From positions 1 to 55,547 of the forward strand of contig JAOABY010000009.1 of assembly GCA_026418115.1 (NCBI GenBank): a stretch of 55,547 nucleotides of DNA, given 5' to 3'. The position numbers were made by a program, and so were the translations under genes. Positions 7,393 through 16,303 of the stretch are shown piece after piece. Under the pieces are notes generated by a model. The model ran no database searches. It saw only the letters and a list, made by a program, of their open reading frames with translations, and had not been told where the DNA came from. Position 1 is the stretch's first letter. Each line of letters opens with the position of its first letter. The stretch is from Spirochaetaceae bacterium. Its GTDB lineage: Bacteria; Spirochaetota; Spirochaetia; Treponematales; Rectinemataceae.

Positions 7393-7631
7393 AAATAGAA
7401 ATATCGAGGTAAGAAAGGAGGCATTTCGAGTCGTCGCCCATCGTTCACTCTGCAAGAGCAGAATTGCGTACACTGGTTCGGAATCTCGGCGCATACTCTC
7501 GGACAGTTCATGCATGAGTCGGATGCGCCGTGGCACCATGTGGCTCATGATGCCCCAGCCCTGGACTTTCCGAGCGACAGAGTGTGAATCCCCAGGACCG
7601 GAGCCTGCAAAAGAACATGTAAGGAGGAGAG
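7393..7631 (+). ncRNA. Structured 5' leader, possible regulatory RNA
   Basis: No supported gene lies in this stretch. It holds a small hairpin TCTGC-AAGA-GCAGA (7449-7462), a longer stem CGGCGCAT (7487-7494) with ATGCGCCG (7523-7530) whose inside continues ACTC/GAGT, and a further GGCA...TGCC pair (7532-7554). It ends in a strong ribosome site (AAGGAGG) for the lipoprotein gene. I recognise no known riboswitch class; the length and pairing make a cis-acting RNA plausible but unproven. Confidence 0.35.
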
Positions 7632-9632
7632 ATGAACAAGCAAAGATGGATGGTGCCTCTTGTGATGGTTGCCATCCTGGTTTTGACTGGCTGTCCGGTC
7701 AATCCGCCCCCTCTGTCAACCAATGCAAATCTGGAATCGCTGGCGGTCACCGGGTATCAGCTTGACAAGACGTTTGATCCGGCAGTCACAGCCTATACGG
7801 TGCTCGTAGAAAAAACGGTCGATACTGTAGCCATCCTCGCTACGCCGGAAGATGATGCTGCTACTATCGTATGGACACCGGATCCATCGGTCGCAACACT
7901 GGCTGCGGGACCGAATCTGTTTACCATATCGGTAACTGCAGAAGATGGCACTACGAAAAAGGACTATACGCTCAGGGTGTATCGTGCCAATGCAGCTGCA
8001 GAAGTGCTTGACTCCGTCAATGGCAGCAGAATTGCTGCAGGTGGCACGATTGCCGTATTTGAGAATGGCACGCAGCTCTACACAGCACCTTTCAATGCAA
8101 ACCCGCGTGATATCTGGCTGGGTGCAGGGCATGAATACACCGTCCGAGTCTCGCCGACCGGCAGGGCTCAGGCCTCAAGAGAAGCTGTAGCGGGTGCTGA
8201 TGATCTCAAGGTTATCCTCATAAGCCAGCGTCTCGATCAGCCTACCTTCCCTGCAGAGTCCCCCGTGATTGCCGCGATTGAGTATACCACTGCAGATGAT
8301 CCTGAAGATCCTGCTGCAACATGGACAGCAATCGCCAATGGTACTGAGATTGATTTTTCATCGATCACATGGATCAGGGTGGTTGCCAAGGGCAAGTCCG
8401 AGATGGACGAAACCTCGTGGGCGGGCTTCGGTATCAAACTGGGCATTGATCAGGTTCCTTCCGTGTTTACGGGCATGACACCTGATGAGGATCTATCCGG
8501 CTCAACCTATGACGCTGCGAACAATACCTTCACGGGAACAGCCTACTTTGACCTTGCGGGTATTGCTCTTACAGGAGGTTCACATTTCCTGAGCGTCGTA
8601 ATCTATGACAGGGCGAACAACAGAACCGAGCGGACACTGCAGATCACCAATACTGCAGGCGTTGTTGACGGCGCGGACATCAGCAATGGCTATTTCCAGA
8701 ATCTTGCAGCTGACCTGCGTATCTATGGTGTCACCAGAGAGTACTTCGGCGGCGGCAAGGCGGCTGAAGGGATGAACCCGCTGCCTACCGGACCGGTAAC
8801 CTATAGAGCCACACTGAGCTTCAAATTCCAGACACTGGAGACTGGCGGCGACGCTATTCCCATTCTGGGATTCAAGGTGCTTCGCTCCGCCGACAATGGT
8901 CTGAGCTGGACTCAGGTTGGCGCGGTGAATTATGGCGCACTCTACACAGGGAACGCAGGCACGCATACTTTCTATGATTCAGATTCCCAGCTTGAGACTG
9001 GCGTCGATTATACCTACAAAATCATCGTGTTCACTGATGATACCCATCAAAAAGAAAGTTCGCCCATAGGCCCAGCCCACTTCCTCGCTCCTTTCACGGC
9101 ATCGCTCGTTGGCCCAGCCAATCGAACCAAAGAGGTAGACCCCGGGGAACTGCCGGATTTCACATTCACGATCTCGGACCCGACGCTCTGGGATTCAGCT
9201 GTGGCAGACCGCTTCTACTTCTCGCCAGTGATTCGAAAGGCCGACGGAACTCATGCCTATATCGGGCTCTTCTATTACAGGCTGGCAGACAAGAGACTTG
9301 CGTTCTATTATCCGGCGATGGCGGGCTGGTATGCGTTCAGCGTACCCTACACCGCAACACTCATCAGTTTTGATCCAGCCACAGGAACGGTGACCTTGAA
9401 CCCGGCTCTGTTCAGCTATCTGACGAATTATGCAACAGGCAATGACCTTGCACTTGAATCGGGCGTAACGTACTTCTGGGATATCTTCGGCAACTATACC
9501 GGCAGCGCAACCACCAATGCTCCCGCCTATTTCCAGAAAGTCGGGACAGGCTATACCTCACGGTCCTATGCCGATGTCTATCAGAACGGCCAGCAGACTC
9601 TGAATGGCTGGTTCTCGTTCACGGTCAAGTAA
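7632..9632 (+). CDS. Large multidomain lipoprotein with cadherin-like beta-sandwich domain
   Basis: 666 residues. The signal peptide ends in LTGC (Cys17), so it is a lipoprotein. Residues ~30-115 (ANLESLAVTGYQLDKTFDPA ... and KKDYTLRVYRA) match the cadherin-like beta-sandwich repeat often found on bacterial surface proteins. A middle part (~240-350) with LSVVIYDRANNRT resembles Ig-like folds of protease accessory regions, and ~385-480 (LGFKVLRSADNGLSWTQVG ... YTYKIIVFTDD) resembles a fibronectin type III domain. The C-terminus is an unrecognised beta-rich region. AAGGAGG gives the start. It lies 13 bases before the subtilisin-like gene and is probably its surface partner or anchor; that link is inferred from the operon only. 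Confidence 0.85.
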   Translation: MNKQRWMVPLVMVAILVLTGCPVNPPPLSTNANLESLAVTGYQLDKTFDPAVTAYTVLVEKTVDTVAILATPEDDAATIVWTPDPSVATLAAGPNLFTISVTAEDGTTKKDYTLRVYRANAAAEVLDSVNGSRIAAGGTIAVFENGTQLYTAPFNANPRDIWLGAGHEYTVRVSPTGRAQASREAVAGADDLKVILISQRLDQPTFPAESPVIAAIEYTTADDPEDPAATWTAIANGTEIDFSSITWIRVVAKGKSEMDETSWAGFGIKLGIDQVPSVFTGMTPDEDLSGSTYDAANNTFTGTAYFDLAGIALTGGSHFLSVVIYDRANNRTERTLQITNTAGVVDGADISNGYFQNLAADLRIYGVTREYFGGGKAAEGMNPLPTGPVTYRATLSFKFQTLETGGDAIPILGFKVLRSADNGLSWTQVGAVNYGALYTGNAGTHTFYDSDSQLETGVDYTYKIIVFTDDTHQKESSPIGPAHFLAPFTASLVGPANRTKEVDPGELPDFTFTISDPTLWDSAVADRFYFSPVIRKADGTHAYIGLFYYRLADKRLAFYYPAMAGWYAFSVPYTATLISFDPATGTVTLNPALFSYLTNYATGNDLALESGVTYFWDIFGNYTGSATTNAPAYFQKVGTGYTSRSYADVYQNGQQTLNGWFSFTVK

Positions 9633-9645
9633 AAGGAGCCACGAG

Positions 9646-11784
9646 ATGAGAAAGACAGTAATTCTGCTTGCGGCGATCATGGCTCTTCTTGCTCTGGCTG
9701 GATGTACTCTTGCCGTGAATTCCGGAGGAACCTCGATCAGCCAGAACAGAGGCATGACTGCCTATGAAATGTTTGAACCTGCGAATGAGCAGGAACTGAT
9801 GGCAGCCGGCATCGCCGGAGACGTCAATGTCGGGTATATAATCGTCAAGGCTTCCAAGGATTTCGATCCCAAGCTGTTCCAGCGGCTGGGTGCTGAAGTG
9901 AAAGGAAGCTTCGAGATCAATGGTGCTACGTATTACAGGGTCTACAGGGCACAGGGCGCAGTCAAGCTCGTTACCAGCCTCAGAAAGACGCCAGGAATCA
10001 TCTATGCACAGCATGAGCTGCTTTCGAGGATTCCTGACAACGAAAAGGCAGTGCCGGTCGACAGGGCTGCACAGGCAAGAGATGCAGCAGCCATCGCAGC
10101 AGTGTTCAACGACCCCATGACATGGGGACGCTTCGGCCACTTTGAGACCACCAAGGCGCTGGAAGCCTATCAGGCATATGGTGTAGGCGACAACATTGTC
10201 TATGTTGTAGACATCGACACAGGCATCAACCGCACCCATGAGGACTTTGCGCTTGAAGGCGGCCAGATCGTCGAGTATGCCAAGAGCGCGTTCAATTCTA
10301 TCGATGGGGGCCACACCTTCGAGTTCGTCGGCGATGGCAATCTGTTTGTGGATGTCCCCTATGATGAGAACTGGGATGAGAACGGACATGGAACGCACAC
10401 TGCTGGCACCATTGCCGCGCTTGGCAACAATGGCAAGGGCGTCGCGGGCGTGGCTTGGAAAAATGTACGCCTGATTTCCTACAAGTGCTTCTCGGACACG
10501 GCGACAAGTGGCTCCGGCTCGGACTGGGCTGTCTATGGCGGTCTGGCCGACCTTGTCCTGTGGAAGAAGGCGAACAATATCAACCAGACCATTCCCGTGA
10601 ACATGTCGCTGGGCGGATCCTATGCAGGCTATTTCGAGCTTGAAATGATCAACCTTGCGCTGGCGAATGACATCATGATCATCGCTTCCATGGGCAACGA
10701 TGGCTACAACTACCACAAGTATCCGGCATCCTATGCAGGCGTGATGGCAATCGGCGCAACCAGGGCTGATGGCTCGAAAGTCCATTTCAGCACGAGCGGC
10801 AGCCATATTTCGGTGTCAGCACCGGGTTATGACATCTATTCGACCTACAATGAAGATGATGCAAGCTACACCGACATGTCGGGCACCTCGATGTCGACGC
10901 CCTTTGTGACCGGCACCGTAGCCTACCTGCTGACCTTCAACCCCAACCTCAAGCCAGATCAGCTTCGCACCATCATCGAGAATACAGCAACGGATATCGG
11001 TGATGAGGGCTGGGATGAAGATACCGGCGCAGGTCTTGTGAATGTAAAGGCAGCAGCCGATATCGTGAAGAACGGACCGATTCCTGCTCCTGGCTCGAAG
11101 TACAGCACAAAGACGGTCAAGTTCTATGTCAGGAACCTCAACCCCAACTACGATTCCGGACTCCCCGGATACAGGACAGCGGTTGTGGGGCAGTCTGTCT
11201 ACCTGTATGACAGCAATGGAGACTATGTCAGCCTTGGCATGACCAATGCCATCGATGGTTCCGTAGAATTCAGGCTGCTCAAGCCCGGCACCTACAAGGC
11301 GGTGGTGAACTACCTCGGTGAGAAGCAGGAGAAATCCTTTACCATCAGCAATGTGAACAACCTGGTGTACAGCTTCAATTTTGATATTGCAGTGCTGATG
11401 ATTCAGACCATACCCAACCTCGCCATGGATCCTGCTGCCACCTCAGGTGCGGATACCATACTGACCCTGTATGACGATATGGGGAATACGCTGTTCGGAC
11501 CCTATGACTCAGGCATCATGGACAGCATAGCGGTAGCAGGGCTTCAGAGTGGCAAGACCTACATTGTCGGCATCACGCAATATGGCGGTGCGACAGGCGA
11601 ATATGGTCTGTATCTGGGATTCTCCGCCAAGTCCTACGTGGATACCACGAATGGCCGCGGCCTTGGACCTGATGACGACTTTGAGGAAAACGATGATCTC
11701 GCAAGCGCCAAGCAGGTTACGGTTGGCACAGAGTACGGAGTGTATCTGGGAGATGCTGATTATTACTACTTCGTAATGCCGTAA
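9646..11784 (+). CDS. Subtilisin-like (S8) serine protease lipoprotein
   Basis: 712 residues. MRKTVILLAAIMALLALAGC is a lipoprotein signal with lipobox LAGC. Residues ~45-130 are an inhibitor-like propeptide. The catalytic domain carries Asp191 in VVDIDTGI, His248 in NGHGTHTAGT, the oxyanion Asn351 in ASMGNDG and Ser415 in GTSMSTP, so it should be active. After ~500 come beta-sandwich modules; ~575-665 (TILTLYDDMGN ... GEYGLYLGF) resembles most of a pre-peptidase C-terminal domain, and the last ~35 residues (FEENDDLASAKQ ... GDADYYYF) look like the beginning of another one that simply stops. The start at 9646 has AAGGAG at the right distance. Likely a surface-anchored scavenging protease, feeding peptides and amino acids; that role is inferred. 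Confidence 0.92.
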   Translation: MRKTVILLAAIMALLALAGCTLAVNSGGTSISQNRGMTAYEMFEPANEQELMAAGIAGDVNVGYIIVKASKDFDPKLFQRLGAEVKGSFEINGATYYRVYRAQGAVKLVTSLRKTPGIIYAQHELLSRIPDNEKAVPVDRAAQARDAAAIAAVFNDPMTWGRFGHFETTKALEAYQAYGVGDNIVYVVDIDTGINRTHEDFALEGGQIVEYAKSAFNSIDGGHTFEFVGDGNLFVDVPYDENWDENGHGTHTAGTIAALGNNGKGVAGVAWKNVRLISYKCFSDTATSGSGSDWAVYGGLADLVLWKKANNINQTIPVNMSLGGSYAGYFELEMINLALANDIMIIASMGNDGYNYHKYPASYAGVMAIGATRADGSKVHFSTSGSHISVSAPGYDIYSTYNEDDASYTDMSGTSMSTPFVTGTVAYLLTFNPNLKPDQLRTIIENTATDIGDEGWDEDTGAGLVNVKAAADIVKNGPIPAPGSKYSTKTVKFYVRNLNPNYDSGLPGYRTAVVGQSVYLYDSNGDYVSLGMTNAIDGSVEFRLLKPGTYKAVVNYLGEKQEKSFTISNVNNLVYSFNFDIAVLMIQTIPNLAMDPAATSGADTILTLYDDMGNTLFGPYDSGIMDSIAVAGLQSGKTYIVGITQYGGATGEYGLYLGFSAKSYVDTTNGRGLGPDDDFEENDDLASAKQVTVGTEYGVYLGDADYYYFVMP

Positions 11785-11844
11785 GCATCATGCCAGGCAG
11801 GGCTGCCATCATGATTGAAGGGTGACAGATCTGCCGGAAGTGCG

Positions 11845-11879
11845 AGGGCTCCGGGTAATTGCCTGGAGCCCTTTTCTTT
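11845..11879 (+). terminator. Intrinsic terminator of the lipoprotein/protease operon
   Basis: AGGGCTCC...GGAGCCCT stem with inner GG/CC pairs and a T-rich tail TTTTCTTT. Confidence 0.85.
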
Positions 11880-11915
11880 GCAGTCCTCTGGCAGTGTGCT
11901 GCGGTGGTTCTTTTT

Positions 11916-12578
11916 TCATGGTGCAGGAGCAGAGCCTGCTGCCTGGTCAGGAGCGCTGAAACCAGGGCCTGGTGGCGGTGTTGGCATGACGTATACATAC
12001 CAGGCATGTGCATCTGGCCCCTGTGAATGCTTGGGAAGCAGCAGATAGAGGGTGAGCTCCATGGGCGTAGACGCATCCGTCAGGCTCGACAGGGAGGGAT
12101 CAATACCTGCGACTGTGAACATTGTGTCTGAAGGCCTGAAATGCTGAGGCCTGATCAGCGAGCCTATCCCAAGGGGCTCATGCAGGCGCTGGCGGATCGT
12201 TCGACGCTGGGGTGGTACAAAGTCAGAAGGTTTCATGGCAGCGATTGAAAGGCGTGCGGTTTCGAGTTCTGCAAGCAGAGCTGCCAGTTGGTGGTGTGCT
12301 TCTGCATCGCGGCTCTCTCGAACAGGAGACAGTGCTGCGATGCGGGCACGAACAGCCTGCTGTTCCATGGTGAGCGCAGTGAGCATTGCTGCATGAAGCT
12401 TGCTTCTCAGCAGGCTGTCCTGCATGCCTTTGGATGAACCTTGCCATTGAGGAGTCGGCAGCGGTTCCGATCCAGTCGATACCGGCGCAATGTCATGCTG
12501 GGCATGCGCTGACGCCACAAGCGAAAATGGCAACACAACCACAGCAGTCATTACTGCACAGCGCCGTCGAATGTCCAT
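11916..12578 (-). CDS. Secreted protein of unknown function
   Basis: 220 residues. MDIRRRCAVMTAVVVLPFSLVASAHA is a signal peptide ending AHA. The mature part has a helical stretch at ~50-110 (many Ala, Leu, Arg, Glu), followed by a region rich in Pro and by a beta part (MELTLYLLLPKHSQ, HAWYVYVMP), and ends in a Pro/Ala/Gly tail. I recognise no family. ATG at 12578 has GGAGGG 5 bases upstream; a GTG at 12590 is in frame but less well placed. Convergent with the protease operon and divergent from the tungstate operon, with no clear functional link to either. Confidence 0.65.
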   Translation of the reverse strand: MDIRRRCAVMTAVVVLPFSLVASAHAQHDIAPVSTGSEPLPTPQWQGSSKGMQDSLLRSKLHAAMLTALTMEQQAVRARIAALSPVRESRDAEAHHQLAALLAELETARLSIAAMKPSDFVPPQRRTIRQRLHEPLGIGSLIRPQHFRPSDTMFTVAGIDPSLSSLTDASTPMELTLYLLLPKHSQGPDAHAWYVYVMPTPPPGPGFSAPDQAAGSAPAP

Positions 12579-12665
12579 GATACCCTCCACTCTACAAACA
12601 AATCAGACGAAGCATGGATACTCACGGCGTAATGGGGTTGCAATCCTGCATGTCGCCAATTTTTC

Positions 12666-12694
12666 TTGACGGGAGTTTGAGTTCGAGTTATGCT
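12666..12694 (+). promoter_or_regulatory. Predicted promoter of the tungstate/pterin-cofactor operon
   Basis: TTGACG (12666-12671), 17 bases, TATGCT (12689-12694). Transcription would start near 12701, immediately before the folded leader. The 12579-12665 stretch shows nothing else. Confidence 0.6.
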
Positions 12695-12713
12695 CTTCCT
12701 GCTCACAAGGTGA

Positions 12714-12876
12714 GCGCTCCGAATCGCGCTGGCCGCCCAGCGGCCAATGGCCTACAGACTGCATGGCTTGCAGCCGTGCTGATCCATGGCTGCGCGATCG
12801 AGGCCTGTTCCCGCACCGCGGGATGGCCGAGGGTTGTGCAGGAAACGGCACAGCCTCCCGTACTTGGAAAGGAGAA
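12714..12876 (+). ncRNA. Moco/Tuco-type riboswitch candidate
   Basis: This ~160-base leader is densely paired. CTCC (12717-12720) can pair with GGAG (12871-12874), which is part of the tupA ribosome site AAAGGAG, so the closing stem would hide it. ATCGCGC (12723-12729) pairs with GCGCGAT (12792-12798) and encloses three hairpins: GGCCGC-CCA-GCGGCC, CTGCA/TGCAG, and GCCGTG/CATGGC. Then follow TCCCGC-ACC-GCGGGA inside GGCC/GGCC, and GGTTGTGC/GCACAGCC with a GGAAAC-containing loop. Position before tungstate uptake and cofactor genes, size and the CTCC...AAAGGAGA frame fit the Moco RNA family, whose reduced variants are thought to sense the tungsten cofactor. Class assignment from memory of the consensus; not checked with a covariance model. 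Confidence 0.65.
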
Positions 12877-12881
12877 CCTGT

Positions 12882-13727
12882 GTGGTGCCAAAGTCACGTA
12901 CGTTTCTGCTACTCATGGTGAGCCTGCTGGTGGTAGCGGGCAAGGTTCACAGCGAGGATGCCTCCTCTGCGTTCAAGTCCCGATCATCTGGCTCGCTGAG
13001 GATTGCGACCACTACCAGTGTGGAAAACTCAGGTCTGCTGAATGTCCTGCTCCCTGCATTTTCCCGACGCTACGGGCTTGCAACCAGCGTCATCGCTGTA
13101 GGATCAGGAGCAGCGCTCGCCATTGCCGAGCGAGGCGACTGTGATCTGGTCATATCGCATGCGCCAGACCTCGAAGCTCAGTTCATGGCCAAGGGATTGG
13201 GTGAACTGCATGTTCCATTCATGACTGGCGATTTCCTGCTGCTTGGCCCCCGCAATGACCCTGCAGGCGCAGCCCATGCCGACACATGTGTCGACGCATT
13301 CCGTGCCATAGCTGCATCGAAAGCACTCTTCATATCGAGGGGTGATCGATCGGGTACGCATCAGAAAGAGCTGGAAATATGGGCGAACATCAAGGGGCTG
13401 GTGCGCGGGCCGTGGTATCGGGAAGCAGGGCAGGGAATGGCAGAAGTCCTCACCATGGCAGAGCAGCTTGGGGCATATACGCTCAGCGATCGCGCTACCT
13501 GGCTTGCCATGCGCACACGGCTGCCGCATCTGCAGGTACTCCTGCAGGGCGATGCGATGCTTCGCACTATCTATAGCGTCATTATCCCCAGGAGCGCACA
13601 TTTGTCAGGCCGCAATGCCGATGGTGCAGCGAAGCTGGCTTCGTTTCTGACCGGCAGTGAGGGAGCATCACTCATTGCAGGTTTTCTGATTGAGGGCGAA
13701 CCATGCTTTTTCCCGATCGCGCATTGA
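12882..13727 (+). CDS. tupA: Tungstate ABC transporter substrate-binding protein
   Basis: About 281 residues from a GTG at 12882 (another GTG follows at 12885), 7 bases after AAAGGAG; longer readings upstream run through the folded leader and were rejected. A signal peptide (FLLLMVSLLVVAGKVHS) precedes LRIATTTSVENSGLLNVLLPAF, AVGSGAALAIAERGDCDLVISHAP and the TGDFLLLGPRNDPAG segment, which are the hallmarks of TupA rather than ModA. It should bind tungstate (possibly molybdate) in the periplasm and pass it to TupB. The first gene of an eight-gene operon with overlapping frames. Confidence 0.9.
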   Translation: MVPKSRTFLLLMVSLLVVAGKVHSEDASSAFKSRSSGSLRIATTTSVENSGLLNVLLPAFSRRYGLATSVIAVGSGAALAIAERGDCDLVISHAPDLEAQFMAKGLGELHVPFMTGDFLLLGPRNDPAGAAHADTCVDAFRAIAASKALFISRGDRSGTHQKELEIWANIKGLVRGPWYREAGQGMAEVLTMAEQLGAYTLSDRATWLAMRTRLPHLQVLLQGDAMLRTIYSVIIPRSAHLSGRNADGAAKLASFLTGSEGASLIAGFLIEGEPCFFPIAH

Positions 13728-14389
13728 TGAAAACCATGGCAGTATCCACTGAAATCCTTACGATTCTCGGTAGAAGCCTTCTGTTTGCATTTCTTTCGGT
13801 GGGCTTTTCATCATTGGCTGGTATTCCTCTAGGGATGTGGATCGGCTGGGGTGAGAGTCGCGCCAGAAGAATTGCCTATACTCTGTTCCAGTCCTTGGCA
13901 GCGTTGCCGACGGTAGTGGTGGGACTGGTGCTCTATGCGTTCCTGTCCCGCTCCGGGCCACTTGGCCCGATGGGGCTTCTCTATACGCCAGCCGGCGTGG
14001 TGATAGGCCAATATTTTCTTGCCCTGCCAATACTTGTTTCCTTTATCGCTGCCGGTTTCCGAACTGTGGACCGGCGTTTCATGGAAACTCTCGAGACCTT
14101 TGGATGTGGATTGCCTCTGAAATTCGTGCTGGCTCTTCGAGAGGGCAAAACCATCATTGCTGCTGGTGTCGCCATGGCATTTTCACGGGTAATAGGTGAA
14201 GTTGGCGTTGCCATGATGCTGGGCGGCAATCTCCGCAACTCTACCAGAACCATGACTACGGCCATTGCGCTCGATACTTCGCGTGGCGAATTCGAGCAGG
14301 CCATGATCCTTGGCCTCATACTGCTATTCGTTGCGCTGGCAGTGCATTGGCTTATCAATTCACGGAATTCCAGGGGGACTTTAGCATGA
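13703..14389 (+). CDS. tupB: Tungstate ABC transporter permease
   Basis: 228 residues, five to six hydrophobic segments and the permease EAA-type loop (METLETFGCGLPLKFVLALREGKTIIAAG), followed by FSRVIGEVGVAMMLGGN, characteristic of TupB. The ATG at 13703 overlaps tupA by 25 bases with GAGGG upstream; an alternative ATG at 13727 forms the usual ATGA overlap and would drop eight residues. Acts in the inner membrane with TupA and TupC. Confidence 0.92.
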   Translation: MLFPDRALMKTMAVSTEILTILGRSLLFAFLSVGFSSLAGIPLGMWIGWGESRARRIAYTLFQSLAALPTVVVGLVLYAFLSRSGPLGPMGLLYTPAGVVIGQYFLALPILVSFIAAGFRTVDRRFMETLETFGCGLPLKFVLALREGKTIIAAGVAMAFSRVIGEVGVAMMLGGNLRNSTRTMTTAIALDTSRGEFEQAMILGLILLFVALAVHWLINSRNSRGTLA

Positions 14390-15105
14390 ATCAGCAGCAC
14401 GCGCTCTTCAGGTTAGAGAACCTCTGGTATTCCTATCAGCCAGGGGGAACTCGCCAGCTCGATATTCCATTTCTGGAGTTGCGAGAGCACGAATGTGTTG
14501 CATTGCTTGGACCCAATGGCAGTGGAAAGACAACGATACTCAAACTGCTGAATTATCTCCTGCCTTGTCAAGGTACACCGCAGCACTCAGGCGGTACGCT
14601 GCTGTTTCGAGGGCAGCCTTATATTCGCAGGGTGGCTCGCAGCTGTTCTGTTTACCTGCATCAGCATCCATGGATGCTGCGTGGAACCGTAGCAGAGAAT
14701 CTGGCAGCTGCACGAGGACATACAGGACTTGTGCGCTCGGGAACCCTGTACTGCGACATGGATACTGTTGCCTGGGCTTTGCAGGCAGTTGGTCTGGATG
14801 GGCAGGAGCAGAGAGCGGCGCGTGCTCTTTCGGGTGGTGAGGCTCAGAGACTGGCGCTGGCTCGTGTCCTGGCTTCTGGGAGAGAAGTCCTGCTGCTGGA
14901 TGAGCCGACCGCGAATGTGGATCAGGCATCCGCGAGTCTCATTGAGAGAAGCCTCTGCCAGATAAGGAAGCAAAGAACCATTCTCTTTGCCACGCATGAC
15001 AGGATGCTGGCAGAGAGGCTCGCAGATCGCATCATTGTATGTGGCGAGGAACTGAAGCTCATGGAAAGGAGAAAGCAGAGTGCGTACGAACTTGCACCCC
15101 GATGA
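14386..15105 (+). CDS. tupC: Tungstate ABC transporter ATP-binding protein
   Basis: 239 residues. Walker A GPNGSGKTT (~residues 43-51), Q-loop region near VYLHQHPWML, signature LSGGEAQRLALARVL, Walker B VLLLDEPTANVD and switch His in ATHD are all present. The short form has no C-terminal regulatory domain, as usual for TupC. The ATG at 14386 overlaps the tupB stop (ATGA) with AGGGGG upstream; an earlier in-frame ATG at 14347 lies inside tupB. Confidence 0.92.
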   Translation: MNQQHALFRLENLWYSYQPGGTRQLDIPFLELREHECVALLGPNGSGKTTILKLLNYLLPCQGTPQHSGGTLLFRGQPYIRRVARSCSVYLHQHPWMLRGTVAENLAAARGHTGLVRSGTLYCDMDTVAWALQAVGLDGQEQRAARALSGGEAQRLALARVLASGREVLLLDEPTANVDQASASLIERSLCQIRKQRTILFATHDRMLAERLADRIIVCGEELKLMERRKQSAYELAPR

Positions 15106-16303
15106 AGCCCTGGTTCTGGTGCTGGACGCAGCCAGTGAGGCACACCGGTACCTTGCACGGGAGCAGATTCCTCTCGAGCATGCGCTCGGCAGGGCTCTTG
15201 CGGAGGAGATTCGCTCGCCGATTGATCACCCGCCCTTCGATAAGGCAGCCATGGACGGTTTTGCCTATCGAAAAGGTGAGCCACGCAGTACCTACACAGT
15301 GATTGATGCTGTACCTGCAGGGAGAGCGAGTGAGTCTCCGCTTGGCGAGGGTGAGGCGATACGCATCATGACAGGAGCCCCCATACCCCTGGGTGCGACA
15401 GGCGTGCAACGGGTCGAGTGGACCCGAGAGGCGGGAACTGATGCACAGGGTCGTCCTCTCATCACTTTTACACTGCAGGAAAAGATCACGAATATCATTG
15501 CCCGCGGCGAGAATCTGCGGCAGGGTGAGCTTCTTCTCTCGCCCAGGATCCTTCAGCCTCAGGATATCGGCATTCTGGCTACGGGTGGCATAGCCCAGGT
15601 GTCGGTGTATCGAAAGCCACGAGTCTGTGTCATTTCCACGGGTAATGAAATCGTTGCTGCAGGTACTCCGCTGCCCCCCTCATGCATTTTTGACTCCAAT
15701 GGTCCCCAGCTTGTAGCTCAGGCGCAGATGGCAGGAGCAGAGGCCAGATTCCTGGGTATAGTGCCAGACAGAGAGGAGGATCTCCGCCGCACACTGGCAG
15801 AGGCTCTTGCAGCAAGTGATATTGTCATACTTTCCGGGGGCGTCTCGATGGGTGATTTCGATCTCATACCGAAGGTATTGCGACAGCTGGAGGTCGAGCC
15901 TGTATTCCACACGCTGAAGATGCGCCCCGGCAAACCTACTTTCTTTGGCAGGCGAGACCGGGTTGCGGTATTCGGACTGCCGGGGAATCCGGTCTCCACT
16001 TTTGTGAATTTCGAAGTGTTCGTGAAGCCCTACGTTCTGGCGTGCATGGGCCTAGATCATACTCCCCGGACGGTGCGGGCACGTCTTGCATCGCCCCTTT
16101 CGCGGAAGGGCTCTGACCGTGTCGAATTTCATCCCTGCACGCTTGAAAAGGATGAGCTTGGAATGCTGGCAAGGCCATTGCAGTATCATGGCTCCTCAAT
16201 GATAACGGTACTTGCCCATGCGCAGGTGCTCGTTCGCATGGAGCTGGGGCAGGAGAGAATCGAAGCCGGGGAGTATCTCAATGCGCGACTCATTCGGGCG
16301 TGA
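15080..16303 (+). CDS. moeA: Molybdopterin/tungstopterin molybdenumtransferase MoeA
   Basis: 407 residues from a GTG at 15080 (AAAGGAG 9 bases upstream), overlapping tupC by 26 bases. Domains in order: MoeA_N (PIDHPPFDKAAMDGFAYR, MTGAPIPLGATGVQRVEW), the MoCF-binding domain with VISTGNEIV, IFDSNGPQL and the active-site loop SGGVSMGDFD, and the C-terminal beta domain. It inserts the oxyanion into adenylylated pterin; next to tupABC the metal is likely tungsten. One full-length copy, typical size (~400). Confidence 0.95.
   Translation: MRTNLHPDEALVLVLDAASEAHRYLAREQIPLEHALGRALAEEIRSPIDHPPFDKAAMDGFAYRKGEPRSTYTVIDAVPAGRASESPLGEGEAIRIMTGAPIPLGATGVQRVEWTREAGTDAQGRPLITFTLQEKITNIIARGENLRQGELLLSPRILQPQDIGILATGGIAQVSVYRKPRVCVISTGNEIVAAGTPLPPSCIFDSNGPQLVAQAQMAGAEARFLGIVPDREEDLRRTLAEALAASDIVILSGGVSMGDFDLIPKVLRQLEVEPVFHTLKMRPGKPTFFGRRDRVAVFGLPGNPVSTFVNFEVFVKPYVLACMGLDHTPRTVRARLASPLSRKGSDRVEFHPCTLEKDELGMLARPLQYHGSSMITVLAHAQVLVRMELGQERIEAGEYLNARLIRA

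Noticed and set aside
9625-10806. Minus-strand frame of 393 codons
   Set aside because: Antisense to the subtilisin-like gene, whose catalytic motifs are intact; long antisense frames are common in GC-rich genes.
12614-13144. Plus-strand frame of 176 codons over the leader of tupA
   Set aside because: Overlaps the folded leader and tupA in another frame; no ribosome site, odd composition.
12882-13727. Molybdate- or phosphate-binding protein
   Set aside because: The TTTSVENSGLL and AVGSGAALAIAERGDCDL motifs fit TupA better than ModA or PstS.
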